From NCBI GenBank assembly GCA_963727635.1, contig CAVSHP010000024.1, positions 62,001-126,000 of the forward strand: a stretch of DNA of 64,000 nt, written 5' to 3'. The stretch is from SZUA-36 sp963727635. GTDB lineage: Bacteria > Pseudomonadota > Gammaproteobacteria > Xanthomonadales > SZUA-36. This document shows, in pieces, positions 10,431-19,317 of the stretch. Made by a program: the position numbers and the translations under genes. The notes beneath the pieces were generated by a model. It did not search any database. It saw nothing but the letters and a program-made list of their open reading frames with translations, and was not told the origin of the DNA. Position 1 is the first letter of the stretch; each line of letters starts with the position of its first letter.

Positions 10431-10645
10431 CCGCTGCTGTCTTACCTAATCTGGTGAGGAGGGGAAGTTGGAACGTGTGGTTTTTACCAGGACACGGCAC
10501 AAGTACATCCCTGTAGCCTCGGACTCGGCTTCCTGCCTCGTACGGTCCTGGTAATAACCACCCACCCCAGCTTCAACTGACCCCCGTGCCAACCCGTTAG
10601 AAACCATTGACCCATGATTTAACACGCAGATAAGGAGCCAATGTC
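10431..10645. mobile_element. Hairpin-containing element, copy B (degenerate, right end lost)
   Basis: The left end CGCTGCTGTCTTACCTAATC is a decayed version of copy A's end, again followed by CTGGTGAG. Arms at 10476-10492 and 10545-10561 (17 bases, one mismatch, GTGGTTATTACCAGGAC type) enclose the conserved loop ending CTCGGCTTCCTGCCTCGTAC. The linker (CCCGTGCCAACCCGTTAGAA) matches that of copy A, but no second hairpin or right terminal repeat follows. It fills most of the gap between eda and the hydrolase gene; I see no gene in this 400-base gap. Confidence 0.65.
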
Positions 10646-10730
10646 CGATTGTGGTCACCATTTTTGACATGTCGCGTCCCGGCAACTCTCCGGTTTAGCG
10701 TTTCGCCTTTACTGTAGGGTTGGGACTACA

Positions 10731-11525
10731 TTAGTTTTGTCCATCCAGGAACAACAACGCCTCGGTCAGGTATGTTGCATCCGGAAGTCGGTGTGCCATG
10801 CCTGGCACGATGATGAGCCTTGTATGTTCGGCCCCGGCTTCGATGTAGCGCTTTTGTATGCGCCGGGTTTGCATGCGATTGAAGTCCCTCGTCCCTGACA
10901 GGAACACAAACCTGTTCTTGAGCACACGGTCGACATTTGGCGTGTTCTTTTCCTTCCAGAAATAAACCCCGCAGATGTAGAGCGCGCCTGAATATACTTC
11001 CGGATACTGGCTCGCCAGCAGGCTGGCCACCTTGCCGCCACCGGAAAAGCCGGATACGTAGATGCGCCCGGTATTAAAGACGTACTGTTGCGCCAGCGCC
11101 TGGACCGCGAGGTTTGCCATTACCATCCGGCGAATCGTCCGTATCTCGTTGCCCACATCGTTGGCGGAGATATAGATCAGGTTTTGCTGGTCCATGACTT
11201 CACGCCAGCGGGGGTCGATTTCCCCCGTGTCCATCGGGCTGACGTAAACCAGCACGCCGGGTTTTTCTGTCGAGTCGGTTTTCGGCAGATAAACCTGCCA
11301 ACTGATGGTCTTGTCAGGCGGTAGTATCTGCCTGTATTGGTCTGCCATCTGTTCACCGAGAAGAAGGTCGGGTGTTGTCTGTAATTTCAGGTCATGGGCG
11401 GTGGGCGGGGCTTCGGCGATTGCTTCTCCGGCCGGCATAAATACAAAGCACATACAGATGATTGCCCGGATAAATCCAGCCCGGCTTTGAATCCGCAATT
11501 CATCGGTAGTGCTTTTCAACATCAA
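10731..11525 (-). CDS. Exported alpha/beta-hydrolase
   Basis: 264 aa with an N-terminal hydrophobic export segment (about residues 18-38). The probable catalytic triad is S161 in the nucleophile elbow GFSGGGK, D214 in SGTRDFN and H245 in PGMAHRLPD. The fold resembles esterase/feruloyl-esterase or PHB-depolymerase-like hydrolases; the true substrate is unknown. The start could also be the second Met. It stands alone, flanked on both sides by hairpin elements B and C. Confidence 0.75.
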   Translation of the reverse strand: MMLKSTTDELRIQSRAGFIRAIICMCFVFMPAGEAIAEAPPTAHDLKLQTTPDLLLGEQMADQYRQILPPDKTISWQVYLPKTDSTEKPGVLVYVSPMDTGEIDPRWREVMDQQNLIYISANDVGNEIRTIRRMVMANLAVQALAQQYVFNTGRIYVSGFSGGGKVASLLASQYPEVYSGALYICGVYFWKEKNTPNVDRVLKNRFVFLSGTRDFNRMQTRRIQKRYIEAGAEHTRLIIVPGMAHRLPDATYLTEALLFLDGQN

Positions 11526-11800
11526 GGATTTGTACCTCCGTTCTTTCCAATTCTATGCCAATTGAAACCACGGATACCTCTCGCTTCATCCAGTGAAGCC
11601 GGGTATTGATCGATTTATGTATTCAATCCCAGTGCTGCCCACTTGATCGAAATTCCCCATGCTCAAGTAAAGTAAAGGCTCCAAACCAGTTTGCTTGGTG
11701 TGAACCACACTTGGACCTTGTTTCGATTTCAGCGTGGGCGCCAGGGCCATGTAGCATCTTACTTCAGGACTTTTTTGCCGGTTTCTATTGATCAGTGTGG

Positions 11801-11916
11801 AAGCCTAGGGGGTGTGGTGTCTTGTTTCAGGACACGCTCAAGCACATCCTGTGTCGCTCGGACTCGGCTTCCTGCCTCGTACGGTCCTGAAACAAGACAC
11901 CACACCCCCTAGGCTT
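11801..11916. repeat. Hairpin C1: 33-base perfect arms around the conserved loop
   Basis: Arms 11801-11833 and 11884-11916 are perfect inverted repeats over 33 bases (AAGCCTAGGGGGTGTGGTGT at the outer end, CAGGAC at the inner end). Outside CAGGAC this arm is unlike the arms of A1, A2, B and C2. The loop again ends CTCGGCTTCCTGCCTCGTAC. Confidence 0.9.
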
Positions 11917-11968
11917 TGTGCGAACGCATAGGTCAATGGTTTCTGACAGGTTTGCACGGCGTATGACG

Positions 11969-12079
11969 GACTCTGGGGTGGGTAGTTGATTCCAGGACCG
12001 TACGAGGCAGGAAGCCGAGTATCGAGGCCCCAGGGAAGGCTTGCGCCGAGTCCTGGAACCAACTACCCACCCCAGAGTC
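11969..12079. repeat. Hairpin C2: 30-base arms around the inverted conserved loop
   Basis: Arms 11969-11998 and 12050-12079 pair over 30 bases with one mismatch (GACTCTGGGGTGGGTAGTTG at the outer end). The loop is in inverted orientation (CGTACGAGGCAGGAAGCCGA). Arm type is shared with A1 and B. Confidence 0.88.
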
Positions 12080-12210
12080 CCCCACCGGCAGACTAAGTGG
12101 GACAGCAGTGATTCGAACCCGATCTGAAGGAACCCTGCAATTCCGTTTTGACGGGGTATGAGGCAGTTATCAATGCCACATAAAAAATCGTCATGAAAGG
12201 CATCAGCCAA

Positions 12211-12241
12211 AGAAAGGCGCCTGTGTACGCGCCTTTTCAAT
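12211..12241 (-). terminator. Rho-independent terminator for the AsmA-like gene
   Basis: On the minus strand AAAAGGCGC, a short loop, then GCGCCTTTCTTT, about 26 bases after the stop of the 12267-12977 gene. Confidence 0.7.
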
Positions 12242-12266
12242 ATCAAAACCGGGTAGGTCGGGAATC

Positions 12267-12977
12267 TCAGTTTTTACCCTTTATTTTGTCCCAAAGCCCC
12301 TTGGCCTTTTTTTCGATCACCTTATTCAGGCCCTCCTTTGCCGCTGACTTGATGACGGCGGTAACCAGTTTGCCAGTGATTTCCTTTGCAACGACATCGG
12401 CGGTTACACCACCCTGTGTGCTGCCAATACCGGTAATTTTGACCGTCGGCAAATCGATTTCCATGACCTCGCCGGGTTTGAGTGCCGTACTGGCTTTGAC
12501 ATGTCCGCCACTGAACACGAAACTTTCGATGACCATTTTTGTTTGTTCTCCCGGGGCGCCGGAAGCACTGTCAGATGGACCGCTGTCGATATTGTTCAAC
12601 AGGGTCTGCATATTGCTCCCACCGTTCGCGTTTCCTTCAAGAACTACCTTGGGGTTTTCGACCTTGATGGACTCTATTACCAGCACATCCTGGCTCATTG
12701 AAGCCAGGTCAAGATCAACCCCGATACCCGCCAACTCGAAAAGGTTTGCACGCGACCAGCCTTCCGGGTTTGCTACGGTCAGGCCGGCAATCACTGCCTT
12801 ACCCGCTTTCAGGTCAATCGAAACACCGGAAACACTGACCTTTGTTTTCAGTACATCCGAGCCGACATTTTCAATCGTGTCGGCGACGATGCCATCCAGG
12901 TTTGCGGCAACTCTCCATACCAGGATGGCAAGCACCAGTACAACGATACCCAAAATGATCAATATGTTTTTTTTCAT
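12267..12977 (-). CDS. AsmA-like inner-membrane-anchored protein
   Basis: 236 aa. A single N-terminal membrane helix (ILIILGIVVLVLAILVW, residues 4-22) is followed by a periplasmic domain with the alternating pattern of AsmA/DUF748-type proteins: VSVSGVSIDLKAGKAVIAGL, ANPEGWSRANLFELAGIGVD, and LVIESIKVENPKVVLE. Such proteins are linked to envelope lipid transport, but this one is short and only a general role is inferable. The C-terminus is lysine-rich. It has its own terminator and no operon partners. Confidence 0.7.
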   Translation of the reverse strand: MKKNILIILGIVVLVLAILVWRVAANLDGIVADTIENVGSDVLKTKVSVSGVSIDLKAGKAVIAGLTVANPEGWSRANLFELAGIGVDLDLASMSQDVLVIESIKVENPKVVLEGNANGGSNMQTLLNNIDSGPSDSASGAPGEQTKMVIESFVFSGGHVKASTALKPGEVMEIDLPTVKITGIGSTQGGVTADVVAKEITGKLVTAVIKSAAKEGLNKVIEKKAKGLWDKIKGKN

Positions 12978-13202
12978 GATCTCAAGGAACTCCGGATTTT
13001 CAGAATTGAAAACGAATATTTTAATCCATCCGGATTTCGGCGGGTAACACCATAGGTCCTGGCTTTACCGGCAAGTGTGTGTTGATTCGCGCTGGATCGT
13101 GCGAATCTATGCCAGATTTCCACGACCAAAAATGTTCCGGCGGGCAGGGATTTATAGCCTCAAAGCATAGTAAAATCGGGGCAACAAAGAAGGGACTCCA
13201 TC

Positions 13203-14516
13203 ATGAATCGAACCGTTGCGGTTTTTATGTTGACGTATGCCGCTTTCAATTCAGGAAACGCCGATTCCGACTATTACGACAGCGTGGATAAATCTTCTCC
13301 ACAGGCGATGCGCGTTTCACTTCACGAGATCATCGACGATCACACCCGTTTCCCATATACATCAGACGCAACGGACACGTGGGATGTCCTCGAGATGGCT
13401 GATGAAGACCAGGATAATCCTGACAACATCATTACCATCTACCACAACACATCGTTTGTGAAATTACATGGTGGCAATAACTTCTATGACCGTGAACATG
13501 CCTGGCCCAAATCATATGGATTTCCCGACAACGGACCCGCACTAAATTACCCGTACACCGATATGCACCACCTGTTTCTGTCTGACATCGATTACAACTT
13601 TAACCGCTCGAATAAACCCTATGACAACTGTGGGGCAGGTTGCATTGAGTTTGTGACACAGGACAACAATGGCAGGGGCGGTGTTGGCGGAGCGTATCCG
13701 GGCGACTCCAACTGGACTGATGGGGCTTACACCGAAGGGGCATGGGAGACCTGGGCGGGACGCCGTGGAGATGTGGCCCGAGCCCTGATGTACATGGATG
13801 TGCGCTATGAAGGCGGCACACATGGTATTACCGGTAGTCCAGAACCCGACCTCATACTGACCGATGACCGGAGCCTGATGGATAAATCGAACACGGGTGA
13901 GAACGAGGCAGTCGGATACATGGGTTTGTTGTCTGTGTTGCTGCAATGGCACCGCGAAGACCCCGTCGACCTCGTTGAAATGAGACACCATGAGACGGTC
14001 GCTGCCTTCCAGGGTAACCGGAACCCTTTTATAGACCATCCCGAGTGGGTGGCGTGTGTGTTTGAAAATGACTGCCCGAAATTCCACATCAACGCCGGCT
14101 TGAATGATGCCTGGTACAATCCTGCAACCAGCGGCCAGGGTTTTTTTATCACGGTTTTCCCGAACCTTGGCGTCGTCTCACTTGCCTGGTTTACTTATGA
14201 CACGTCACTTCCGGCAGAGGGTGCACAAGCGAATCTGGGTGACCCGGGTCATCGCTGGATAACGGCCATTGGGCCGATTACCGGGAACCAGGTAGTTATG
14301 AATATTGAGATAACTTCTGGCGGTCTTTTCGATACACAAAGTGAAGTTCAGCGCACCGAACCGGAAGGTTCGGATGGAACCATCACACTGACCTTTGAGA
14401 ATTGTAATTCAGCCATCGTTGAATATGACATTACATCAATCAGGCGACAGGGCAGCGTACCGATCCGACGTGTTGCCAACGACAATATCGCCTTGTGCGA
14501 GACTATGGGCGATTGA
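13203..14516 (+). CDS. Secreted endonuclease I family nuclease with C-terminal extra domain
   Basis: 437 aa. The N-terminus looks weakly export-competent (MNRTVAVFMLTYAAFNSGNA). Residues 25-290 form an Endonuclease_1 (EndA/NucM, beta-beta-alpha metal) domain: DREHAWPKS with catalytic H99, DMHHLFLSD at 120-128 and the NFNRSN metal-binding asparagine region near 132-137. Residues 298-437 form a second domain beginning FHINAGLNDAWYNPATSGQG, a module common at the C-terminus of secreted gammaproteobacterial proteins and of unknown role. Probable extracellular DNA/RNA degradation. It precedes an esterase gene by 17 bases, possibly co-transcribed. Confidence 0.85.
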   Translation: MNRTVAVFMLTYAAFNSGNADSDYYDSVDKSSPQAMRVSLHEIIDDHTRFPYTSDATDTWDVLEMADEDQDNPDNIITIYHNTSFVKLHGGNNFYDREHAWPKSYGFPDNGPALNYPYTDMHHLFLSDIDYNFNRSNKPYDNCGAGCIEFVTQDNNGRGGVGGAYPGDSNWTDGAYTEGAWETWAGRRGDVARALMYMDVRYEGGTHGITGSPEPDLILTDDRSLMDKSNTGENEAVGYMGLLSVLLQWHREDPVDLVEMRHHETVAAFQGNRNPFIDHPEWVACVFENDCPKFHINAGLNDAWYNPATSGQGFFITVFPNLGVVSLAWFTYDTSLPAEGAQANLGDPGHRWITAIGPITGNQVVMNIEITSGGLFDTQSEVQRTEPEGSDGTITLTFENCNSAIVEYDITSIRRQGSVPIRRVANDNIALCETMGD

Positions 14517-14533
14517 ACATCCGGACTAAGTTT

Positions 14534-15364
14534 ATGAAATTGATTGCCTCATTGCTCGTGTTGATCGTCACCCTGTCCGCATACGGAGACGCCCGTGCCG
14601 ACAACCTGGATCCGCGTTTGCTGCAATCCCTTGGCGACGTGAAGTACCACGAGTTGAAATCGACAAAGCTGGGACGCTCGTTGCACATCTTTGTCGACCT
14701 GCCTGAGGGCTACCACGAGTCGGACCAGGCCTACCCGACGATTTACCTGCTCGATGGCGGGGATACATTTCCACTGATGGCCGCGCAACATCACTACCTG
14801 CGTTTTGGCAATGAAACCCCGGCGGCCATACTGGTCGGCATATCCTACGGCGCCGATACGTTCAAAGAGGGCAACTGGCGTCTGACGGACTATACCGCGC
14901 CAGCGCAAGACTTCAAATTCTGGGGCGGCGCGGTGGTCTTCCAGTCCGTATTGGAGGATGAACTCCTGCCGTTGATCGAAGCCACCTACCGGTCCGATCC
15001 GTCACGCAGGATATTGTTCGGGCACTCGATCGGCGGACAGTTTGTGCTTTTCAATGCGCTGACAAAACCCGAACTATTTTTTGGCCACATTGCCAGCAAT
15101 CCGGCGTTACAACACAATTTGGCCTTCTTCCTGGAGTGGCATGGCGATGCGGAGATAAAGGTGCCGGTCAGCAGGCTATTCGTGGCCAGCAGCGAGTTTG
15201 ACGACCCGGAAATACGCAGGTCCACGCTGGAGTGGATCAGTCACTGGCAGCCGGTAACTCCAAAACCGTGGATTCTCGAGACACGCACACTCGCAGGCCA
15301 GACCCATTTATCCTCGACGCCCGAAGCATTCCGGCTGGGTCTGGCCTGGTTGTTTGCCGAATAG
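14534..15364 (+). CDS. Exported esterase, EsteraseD/Fes-like
   Basis: 276 aa from the ATG at 14534 (MKLIASLLVLIVTLSAYGDA, a clear signal peptide). The alpha/beta-hydrolase nucleophile is S165 in FGHSIGGQF; a DGGDTFP motif near residue 75 matches the putative esterase family (PF00756) that includes IroE and Fes; the late TLAGQTHLS supplies the likely histidine. Substrate unknown: siderophore-ester or S-formylglutathione-type activity cannot be chosen from sequence. An upstream in-frame start at 14495 overlaps the nuclease gene and is less likely. Confidence 0.8.
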   Translation: MKLIASLLVLIVTLSAYGDARADNLDPRLLQSLGDVKYHELKSTKLGRSLHIFVDLPEGYHESDQAYPTIYLLDGGDTFPLMAAQHHYLRFGNETPAAILVGISYGADTFKEGNWRLTDYTAPAQDFKFWGGAVVFQSVLEDELLPLIEATYRSDPSRRILFGHSIGGQFVLFNALTKPELFFGHIASNPALQHNLAFFLEWHGDAEIKVPVSRLFVASSEFDDPEIRRSTLEWISHWQPVTPKPWILETRTLAGQTHLSSTPEAFRLGLAWLFAE

Positions 15365-15373
15365 AAGGGTCGT

Positions 15374-16549
15374 TTAGTCGAGACCCTTGTCGTCCTGATC
15401 GACCGTTGCCGGTTCTTCGGGGGCCTGGCCCAACTCTTCAATTGTCACCGTGCCCGTTTTATTCTCGGCCCGCTTTTGATTGAGTTCATTCAGATGCTGG
15501 ATCATCTCCGGGGTATAACGGCTTGTGCTCATAGACTTGGATGTCAGTGATGCAGAACTGTTACCGGCTACGGCGCCATCCAGGGCGGCGCTGTTGTTGG
15601 CGAGACTGCCGCCCAGGTTACGGGTGGTGCCATACAGATCGGTGATGGTCCAGTCTTCGATATCCGCATCAATCCGGGTCGCTTTCTGCAAATCGTCGTG
15701 TTCATCACCTTCGAGGTAGGTCAACAGGTGTGCGGTCAGGTCGGTATCAAAGTCCGGGAAATACTTTGCATTGCGTTGATAAAAACCCGATACCCGGAAC
15801 ACACGTTTGTTTTTGCTTTCAGTGCCGCGGTTTGAATTGACGAATTCCAGGGCATTTTCAATCAGGTCGTTATAGACATGTTTTCCGGTATAGGCATTTT
15901 TGCGAATATTCGGTCCGCCGATGACGCCCTGGTACAAGCCGTATATGACCAATGGGTTATTGTCATAATTCTGCCACAGAATATTGAACTGGATGTCATC
16001 CAGGCTGAGTGGAACACCCGCAATGACCAGCGTTTTCTTTGCCAGGATGGAATCCTGTCCCATCAGCAGGTCTTCGAGTTCAGGCTTGGGATAAACCCTG
16101 ACGATTTCATCGAGTATGGTGACGTTGTACAGGTTCAGCCAGTAGGCCAGTTGTTCATCGCGGGAAAATTTCTGGAGCGGCACGACCGATGGAATATTTT
16201 CCAGCCTGGTACGGATTCTGTGCAGTGTCTGCTGGTTATCCGGGTTGTTTTCAAATACTTCGTAATAGAACCGGTTACCCTCATTTATCGTTGCACGGTT
16301 TACCTTGATCTTCATGCGGGTACCCGTCTGGGAGTGGATAGGGTCGGCTTTCTTACGGTCGGACCTGCCCGTGTTCAGCACCACGGTGTCGAGCAGGGAG
16401 TCGAGATCCCGGTAATCAATGGTCAGCTTGGAATCGGCATCGAAGCGCTGGAAAGGATCCGGCACGGTGGTGTCGAGACTGTTTGCCAGCGCATTGAGTG
16501 AAAATATTCCACAGACAAGAAATAAAACTAATAAATTATGCTTTTTCAT
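15374..16549 (-). CDS. Exported DUF547 protein
   Basis: About 391 aa from the ATG at 16549 (MKKHNLLVLFLVCGIFSLNA, signal peptide). The middle contains the DUF547 core: AYWLNLYNVTILDEIVRVYP, PLSLDDIQFNILW and GPNIRKNAYTG. In plants and bacteria this domain is of unknown function; some members may be transglutaminase- or protease-fold relatives. The C-terminus (about 340-390) is low in complexity and rich in S, A, E and T. It converges on the esterase gene with 9 bases between stops. An alternative start 24 bases upstream is possible. Confidence 0.75.
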   Translation of the reverse strand: MKKHNLLVLFLVCGIFSLNALANSLDTTVPDPFQRFDADSKLTIDYRDLDSLLDTVVLNTGRSDRKKADPIHSQTGTRMKIKVNRATINEGNRFYYEVFENNPDNQQTLHRIRTRLENIPSVVPLQKFSRDEQLAYWLNLYNVTILDEIVRVYPKPELEDLLMGQDSILAKKTLVIAGVPLSLDDIQFNILWQNYDNNPLVIYGLYQGVIGGPNIRKNAYTGKHVYNDLIENALEFVNSNRGTESKNKRVFRVSGFYQRNAKYFPDFDTDLTAHLLTYLEGDEHDDLQKATRIDADIEDWTITDLYGTTRNLGGSLANNSAALDGAVAGNSSASLTSKSMSTSRYTPEMIQHLNELNQKRAENKTGTVTIEELGQAPEEPATVDQDDKGLD

Positions 16550-16753
16550 GATTGCCCCATGACTCCAGTTCATTTGACATCAATCTGACCTTGCGATGAG
16601 TTTAATTTATTTCCCAACTGTACGTATGTGCAGGAAGACACAAGTGTTTTTAAGCCGGGGCACAAATATTTACGCGAAAATACAGAACGATACGTATGGG
16701 ACGCCTCGATAAAAGCCGGCCATTCAGCTAGCCCGGGTGAGCGTTGCCGGGGT

Positions 16754-17143
16754 TCAGGTCCGGCTAAATTTGAAGGCAAACAAGGGCAAAACCAGTATCC
16801 AAATCAGGAACACCAGCCACACCCTGCCACTGAACAGGTCATAGTCAGCGAACAGTCGGCTCCATGGATGGCCCGCGACAAAGTGGCCGAAGCCAAATTC
16901 AAATGCAACGGTCATAATGAGCCAGATGGTACCGATCAGCCAGGCCTGACGGACGGACTCAATCGGCCAGAAACGATGCAGCCAGAAAACCAGGACACCC
17001 GTAAACACGATGCCGGTCAGTGTGGATATCTGGTGCGCCGCGAGACCGGAAACCATCTTGCCGTAGGTGCTTTCGCGGAGTATTCCATTGGCGACGGCTA
17101 CCAACGCCAATAGCAGCCAGAACAACATATATCGGATGAGCAT
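16754..17143 (-). CDS. Integral membrane protein, four helices, function unknown
   Basis: 129 aa from the ATG at 17143 (MLIRYMLFWLLLALVAVANG). Four hydrophobic segments at about residues 5-22, 35-53, 66-84 and 105-123. A conserved-looking polar stretch, EFGFGHFVAGHPWSRLFADY, lies between helices 3 and 4. I do not recognise the family with certainty. An in-frame ATG at 17173 adds ten residues. Confidence 0.65.
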   Translation of the reverse strand: MLIRYMLFWLLLALVAVANGILRESTYGKMVSGLAAHQISTLTGIVFTGVLVFWLHRFWPIESVRQAWLIGTIWLIMTVAFEFGFGHFVAGHPWSRLFADYDLFSGRVWLVFLIWILVLPLFAFKFSRT

Positions 17144-17393
17144 AACCTGATCCTTGACGGTGTTTCTAAACAAATGGGGCCTGATGCGCTAGCGCCCACC
17201 TTGAATGATATTTGATTTTAAGGCTGGTAACGACATTCATTGACCACCGCGATGTCGCCGCTGGGAACAACAAATGCCAGGCCCAGGGACACGCGCAATT
17301 TAAGGACAGGTCAAGTGCTCGTACTTTATACTTCACCAGGATGCAGAATGCCGACCGAAGCGATAAAAACACACCCGCAACAAGGGGACAATT

Positions 17394-18221
17394 TTGAAAA
17401 AACTGTTTGAAAGATTTGCCGGAAAGGGTCGGGAAAACCGGCTTTATGAGCGGCCACGGACAATCTCCTCCGTTGATCAGTGCAATTTTTACCACAGCAC
17501 CGATATCCCCGGTGTCGGTCTTGTCGAAGGTCAGTGGGACCTGCGTGAAGGCTTCGAAGATTACCTCGGTGGTTATGATTTCACGGGCAAAAGGGTGCTT
17601 GAAATTGGCCCCGCCACCGGATTCCTGACGTTTGAGATCGAAAAATCTGCACGCGAAGTGGTGGCGGTTGAGTTGCCGATGGACCGCGATTTCTGGAACG
17701 CGGTGCCGTATGAAAGTCTCGGTCTTGGCCGTGGCCGGGAACAGGGCTGGACAGGGGTCGAAAAGCAGTTCCACGAACACATTGGCCGCATACGTAATGG
17801 ATTCTGGTTTTGCCATGAAAGGTTTGGTTCAAACGCCCGTATCTATCACGGCTCAGCAGAAAACCTGCCTGCCTCGCTGGGCGATTTCGATGTGGTCCTG
17901 CTGGCCTCGATACTGCTTCATTCACGCTCACCGGTCGCAATTCTCGAGAGTTGTGCGCGTCTCGTGACGGGCAGCGTGATCATCACCGAGATCCACGACC
18001 CGGCGCTTGGTGAAGGACCGGTATGTTCACTGGTGCCGACGGCCGGTAACAAGGCCTGGGATACCTGGTGGCGATTTACGCCGCGCTTCTTCACCCAGTA
18101 TCTCGAAGTGCTTGGTTTTACCGAGCACAAGGTCACGTTTCACCAGCAACTGGCGGACAAGACCCCGTTGAACATGTTCACGGTCATTTCTTCGCGACCG
18201 GTGAAATCCGGAGTGGATTGA
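17394..18221 (+). CDS. Class I SAM-dependent methyltransferase
   Basis: 275 aa, TTG start at 17394 preceded by AAGGGGAC. The SAM-binding motif I is VLEIGPATGFLTFEIE (about residues 67-82), followed by an acidic residue at the end of beta 2 (VAVELPMD) and VVLLASILLHSR as motif post-II. The arrangement with a long insertion after motif I (DRDFWNAVPYESLGLG) resembles methyltransferases of tRNA or small-molecule type (Methyltransf_23); substrate unknown. It appears monocistronic. Confidence 0.75.
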   Translation: MKKLFERFAGKGRENRLYERPRTISSVDQCNFYHSTDIPGVGLVEGQWDLREGFEDYLGGYDFTGKRVLEIGPATGFLTFEIEKSAREVVAVELPMDRDFWNAVPYESLGLGRGREQGWTGVEKQFHEHIGRIRNGFWFCHERFGSNARIYHGSAENLPASLGDFDVVLLASILLHSRSPVAILESCARLVTGSVIITEIHDPALGEGPVCSLVPTAGNKAWDTWWRFTPRFFTQYLEVLGFTEHKVTFHQQLADKTPLNMFTVISSRPVKSGVD

Positions 18222-18381
18222 GCTTCATTGGATGTGTGACAGGACACTGTTTGTAAATTTAATTACGGAATGACCTTTTTAAAAAGAAATTGCAACTATG
18301 CAGCGAGAGCGTAATTTTGCCTGATCCGTGAATTCCCGTGTCCGGTCTTCTGCTGCATGAAGCTTTGTGCGAAACTGGGGT

Positions 18382-19263
18382 ATGGAAAATTTTTCATCTT
18401 TCTGGAGCTTTCAACTTTTCCGGATCGGTGACGCTGAATATACGGTCGGGCAGTTCATTTTATTGGTCTTGCTGCTCATTTTCGGCTATGCCCTGAGCAA
18501 ATTTCTTGAAAACCTGTTCAGCAAGCGCCTGTCTAAAACCCAGCTTCGGCCGCACGTCATCCAGACACTGCAACGTATATTTTTCTATATTTTGATCATT
18601 GGCCTCGTGCTGTCCGCACTGAGTCTGTTGCGTGTCCCACTGGCGTCATTTGCGTTCCTGACCGGTGCGGTGGCGATCGGAATAGGTTTTGGTGCACAGA
18701 ATATTCTCAATAATTTCATCAGTGGCTGGATCCTGATGGCCGAACAGCCCGTGCGGATAGGTGATTTCATTGAAATAGATGAACATATCGGAACCGTAGA
18801 GCGTATCGGCAACCGCTCGACACGTATCCGTCGCACCGACGGTGTTCACTTGCTGGTACCCAACAGCCAGATGCTGGAACGGGTGGTGGTCAACTGGACA
18901 CTGGTCGACAAGAATATCCGTACGCTTATCCGTATTGGTGTCGCCTATGGCTCGAATCCGCAACGCGTGGCCGAACTTTTTGAACAGGTCGTTCGTTCTG
19001 AACCGGGCGTGCTGGAAGAGCCGGCTGCACGCGTCTACTTCGAAGATTTTGGTGACAATGCACTGATATTCGATGCTATTTTCTGGAGTATGGTCGGTGG
19101 CGAGCGCGAGTTGCGGCAGATACGCAGCAATATCCGTTTTAAGATTTCCGATCTGTTTGCCGCAGAAAATATCACTATTGCGTTCCCGCAACGCGATGTG
19201 CATATCGACAGCCTCAGCCCGCTGCAAATTGAGATGGTTGAAAAGAAAACAGAGTCGGATTAA
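18382..19263 (+). CDS. Small-conductance mechanosensitive channel (MscS family)
   Basis: About 293 aa. Membrane helices at about residues 20-38, 62-82 and 88-110 precede the MscS pore-lining TM3 and beta domain: GAVAIGIGFGAQNILNNFIS and GWILMAEQPVRIGDFIEID, then GTVERIGNRSTRIRR and VPNSQMLERVVVNWT. Opens under membrane tension to release osmolytes. I prefer the ATG at 18382, though an in-frame GTG at 18367 is possible; neither has a well-placed ribosome-binding site. Transcribed alone, convergent with the SDR gene. Confidence 0.9.
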   Translation: MENFSSFWSFQLFRIGDAEYTVGQFILLVLLLIFGYALSKFLENLFSKRLSKTQLRPHVIQTLQRIFFYILIIGLVLSALSLLRVPLASFAFLTGAVAIGIGFGAQNILNNFISGWILMAEQPVRIGDFIEIDEHIGTVERIGNRSTRIRRTDGVHLLVPNSQMLERVVVNWTLVDKNIRTLIRIGVAYGSNPQRVAELFEQVVRSEPGVLEEPAARVYFEDFGDNALIFDAIFWSMVGGERELRQIRSNIRFKISDLFAAENITIAFPQRDVHIDSLSPLQIEMVEKKTESD

Positions 19264-19317
19264 CCCCAATAATTCATCCGGGTTCCGTTTCCATGCCTCG
19301 TGTGCCGGCGATGCTGA

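Larger units (their letters stand above)
11631..12110. mobile_element. Hairpin-containing element, copy C (about 480 bp, three modules)
   Basis: The left end AGTGCTGCCCACTTGATC and right end (read inward CACTGCTGTCCCACTTAGTC) match the IS4-element terminal repeat. Flanks carry an imperfect 10-base direct repeat, ATTCAATCCC / ATTCGAACCC (8 of 10). The left 110 bases match copy D and the reverse complement of copy A's right part (TTTCGATTTCAGCGTGGGCG). Then follow half of a type-2 arm (CATCTTACTTCAGGAC at about 11755-11770), hairpin C1, the shared linker in inverted orientation, and hairpin C2. No gene is supported inside. Confidence 0.75.

Noticed and set aside
11827..12246. A 139-codon minus-strand frame across element C
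   Set aside because: Its sequence is the translated hairpin repeats and it has no protein-like pattern or ribosome-binding site.
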